This document shows, piece after piece, positions 62,550 to 64,000 of a DNA stretch of 64,000 nt (position 1 is its first letter; the number at the start of each line of letters is the position of its first letter). The translations under genes were made by a program, and so were the position numbers. The DNA lies in contig WLPU01000001.1 in the NCBI GenBank assembly GCA_009698615.1, positions 146,075-210,074 on the forward strand, read 5' to 3'. The notes under the pieces were generated by a model. It was given only the letters and a program-made list of their open reading frames with translations. It ran no database searches and had not been told where the DNA came from. Source of the stretch: Actinomycetota bacterium. Lineage in GTDB: Bacteria > Actinomycetota > Actinomycetes > Nanopelagicales > Nanopelagicaceae.

Positions 62550-63310
62550 GTTACAAATCTCCCTGGCCATCTCCAATAGATCTTTGGGCAGATCCGCCGT
62601 GGCACATGACCGGGAAATGTTTAACGGCCTGGTTCGAAACCGATATTAAACAGGTAGAGAGGATTCTCACGCCGTCGTTTATTCCAAAAGTTGGGCAGAG
62701 TGGAGTTGTCACTCGACTTCGTTTTTATGACATCAATTACTCTCCGGTAAACAATGAGAAATTCGCAAAGGAACGCCATTCTGGGCGCTTCAAAGAAGCG
62801 GTTATGGCATTTGCCGGTGAGATCAATGGCATAAAAGGTGAGTACTCCGCATTTATGTGGACTGACAGTCTGGTTTATTTTTCTTGGGGGAGGGAGAATT
62901 TTGGATGGCCATTGCTGATTTCTGATATTGAACTTTCTGGAAATTTTTGGGATCCATCGTCGGCGGACGCGACGAAAGGAAGAATTAGCGCGGAGGCCGC
63001 CACATTGGAGCTGACTTGCCAGAATGAAGTATTGGAAACCCTAACTGTGGGTCAAGCAACTAACTGGCTAACGCCCCGGCGCATTCTTTACCCGCATCAA
63101 AAGACGTTCGACAAAAGTGAGCTTTTGATAGTTAGGCCGACAATCCTTGACCCTGGCACACTCACATCTCATCTAGGAGAAGTTCATTTTTCAGCAGCAA
63201 CGCATTCAATCCTTGCTGGATTACAACCCCTTGGCGCAACCACGATTCATCAACACAGTAATTTCTTATTAAGTGTTGGGAAAGACGTTGAATCTATACC
63301 TGAAAAATAG
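62546..63310 (+). CDS. Acetoacetate-decarboxylase-like protein lacking the catalytic lysine
   Basis: 254 residues with the ADC fold pattern: RFKEAVMAFAGEINGIKGEYSAFMWTDSLVYFSWGRENFGWPLLISDIELSG. In true acetoacetate decarboxylases the corresponding loop reads GREIWGxPKK with the Schiff-base lysine; here it is GRENFGWPLL, so that lysine is replaced. Enzymes of this superfamily without it catalyse other chemistry, such as aldol or dehydratase reactions, or are uncharacterised. Coupled to the M81 gene by a four-base overlap and therefore probably acting on the same metabolite. No signal peptide. The convergent yajQ ends seven bases after the stop. Confidence 0.8.
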   Translation: MSYKSPWPSPIDLWADPPWHMTGKCLTAWFETDIKQVERILTPSFIPKVGQSGVVTRLRFYDINYSPVNNEKFAKERHSGRFKEAVMAFAGEINGIKGEYSAFMWTDSLVYFSWGRENFGWPLLISDIELSGNFWDPSSADATKGRISAEAATLELTCQNEVLETLTVGQATNWLTPRRILYPHQKTFDKSELLIVRPTILDPGTLTSHLGEVHFSAATHSILAGLQPLGATTIHQHSNFLLSVGKDVESIPEK

Positions 63311-63316
63311 TGTGCT

Positions 63317-63808
63317 TTAGCGGTAATTCGTAAACTGAACAGCGAACTCCCACTTGGCCGCTTTGATCATCGCAATTGCATCTTGCAAATCATCGCGGCT
63401 CTTACTGGTCACTCGAAGTTCGTCGCCCTGAATCTGCGTTTTAATTGATTTTGGTCCTTCATCGCGAAGCAACTTGGCAACTTTCTTGGCATTTTCGGTG
63501 CTGATACCTTCTTTAAGTGGACAATTAATCTTGTAAATCTTGCCGCTCAGACCGGGCTCGCCCGGATCAATGTGCTTGAGTGAAACGTTACGCTTGACCA
63601 ATTTGTCTTTCAATACATCGAGTGTGGCCTTAGCACGCTCTTCTGTGCCCGCCTCAATTAAAATCTTCTCGCCCTCTAGCTCTAATTTTGCGCCAGTATT
63701 TTTGAAGTCGAATCGAGTATCAATCTCGCGGATTGCTTGGTTGACTGCGTTATCTAATTCCATTCGGTCAATCTTGGAGACAACGTCAAAACTGCTATCT
63801 GATGCCAT
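63317..63808 (-). CDS. yajQ: YajQ-family nucleotide-binding protein (UPF0234)
   Basis: 163 residues, duplicated ferredoxin-like fold. The N terminus SSFDVVSKIDRMELDNAVNQAIREIDTRFDFK and the C-terminal VTSKSRDDLQDAIAMIKAAKWEFAVQFTNYR are family hallmarks. Members bind nucleotides or RNA, and a Xanthomonas member binds cyclic di-GMP; the role in Actinobacteria is unknown. AGAGG lies about eleven bases before the ATG. It is divergent from the tRNA gene. Confidence 0.95.
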   Translation of the reverse strand: MASDSSFDVVSKIDRMELDNAVNQAIREIDTRFDFKNTGAKLELEGEKILIEAGTEERAKATLDVLKDKLVKRNVSLKHIDPGEPGLSGKIYKINCPLKEGISTENAKKVAKLLRDEGPKSIKTQIQGDELRVTSKSRDDLQDAIAMIKAAKWEFAVQFTNYR

Positions 63809-63915
63809 GAATGTGGCCCTCTTTCATGCGATAAAAGGCGGTATCTGCGCCTACTTGCCTACGGTATCCTTTCACCTCGCACAATCCATAATTGCCGCAA
63901 GTTCTGTTCGACCCT

Positions 63916-64000
63916 GGCGGGTTGCCCGAGCGGCCAATGGGAGGGGACTGTAAATCCCCCGGCTCTGCCTTCGAAGGTTCAAATCCTTCACCCGCCACCA
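63916..64000 (+). tRNA. tRNA-Tyr (anticodon GTA), CCA encoded
   Basis: Complete cloverleaf. Acceptor stem GGCGGGT pairs with ACCCGCC (63990-63996), discriminator A, then encoded CCA at the last three bases of the window. Anticodon stem GGGGA/TCCCC with loop CTGTAAA places anticodon GTA at 63950-63952. A long variable arm (class II tRNA) and T-arm GAAGG-TTCAAAT-CCTTC follow. A possible -10 (CATAAT, 63887-63892) lies upstream. Confidence 0.95.

Noticed and set aside
63795..63998. Minus-strand open frame of 67 codons reading GEGFEPSKAEPGDLQSPP and onward
   Set aside because: It is the antisense of the tRNA-Tyr gene; this type of peptide is a well-known false translation of tRNA genes.
1..64000. 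CRISPR arrays, insertion sequences, prophage or rRNA
   Set aside because: No repeated spacers, transposase or integrase motifs, or rRNA-like sequence were seen on either strand.

Overview
The window looks like part of a compact chromosome from a moderate-GC actinobacterium. GC is roughly 45-48% judged by eye from sampled lines, not computed. Actinobacterial markers include the 33-residue ribosomal protein bS22 downstream of proC, a short GNAT-type N-acetylglutamate synthase, bacterial XPB helicase with its XPB-N-domain partner, and ClpC. The locus order histidine phosphatase - TlpA - CcdA - ResB - CcsB - men genes is one I remember from Mycobacterium. Low GC, tiny intergenic gaps and many overlapping genes suggest a streamlined aquatic lineage such as the freshwater acI / Nanopelagicales group. 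That placement is an inference.

Layout. (1) 1-7.7 kb, plus strand: nadB (5' cut by the window), nadC, coaX, lysS, argA-like GNAT, clpC. (2) 7.8-13.0 kb: an accessory-looking module with a polar amino-acid ABC transporter and an N-acyl-D-amino-acid deacylase on the minus strand, divergent from a GntR/FCD regulator, separated by the longest intergenic space (439 bp) with two palindromes. (3) 13.1-27.2 kb: mutY-radA, a Cys-rich conserved protein, proC, a secreted propeller-like protein, bS22, a secreted zincin with Fn3 and repeats, a small hypothetical protein plus glutaredoxin, then HAD phosphatase - XPB-N protein - M20 peptidase - XPB helicase on the minus strand. (4) 27.2-39.8 kb: cytochrome c maturation (tlpA, ccdA, resB, ccsB) and menaquinone synthesis (menE-menA, menB-menC-menD, bioY-menF, menG). 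(5) 39.8-55.8 kb: an uninterrupted nuoA-N operon (complex I) ending in a polyprenyl diphosphate synthase. (6) 55.9-64 kb: ppdK, a RarD-type transporter with a disrupted or unusual start, an uncharacterised lyase - MlrC-type metallopeptidase - ADC-like trio, yajQ, and a complete tRNA-Tyr.

How it fits together. Regions 4 and 5 form one respiratory block: complex I reduces menaquinone, the men genes make its head group, the polyprenyl synthase makes its tail, MenG methylates it, and the Ccs system matures the downstream c-type cytochromes. Two promoter themes recur. Many genes have a TAnnnT -10 element only 6-9 nt before the start codon, predicting leaderless mRNAs. At menE/menB and bioY/menG the -10 elements of divergent genes overlap.

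I found no CRISPR array, insertion sequence, prophage or rRNA. The best candidates for under-described biology are the D-amino-acid module, the lyase/MlrC/ADC-like trio, the M20 peptidase embedded between the two XPB genes, and the rarD 5' end.
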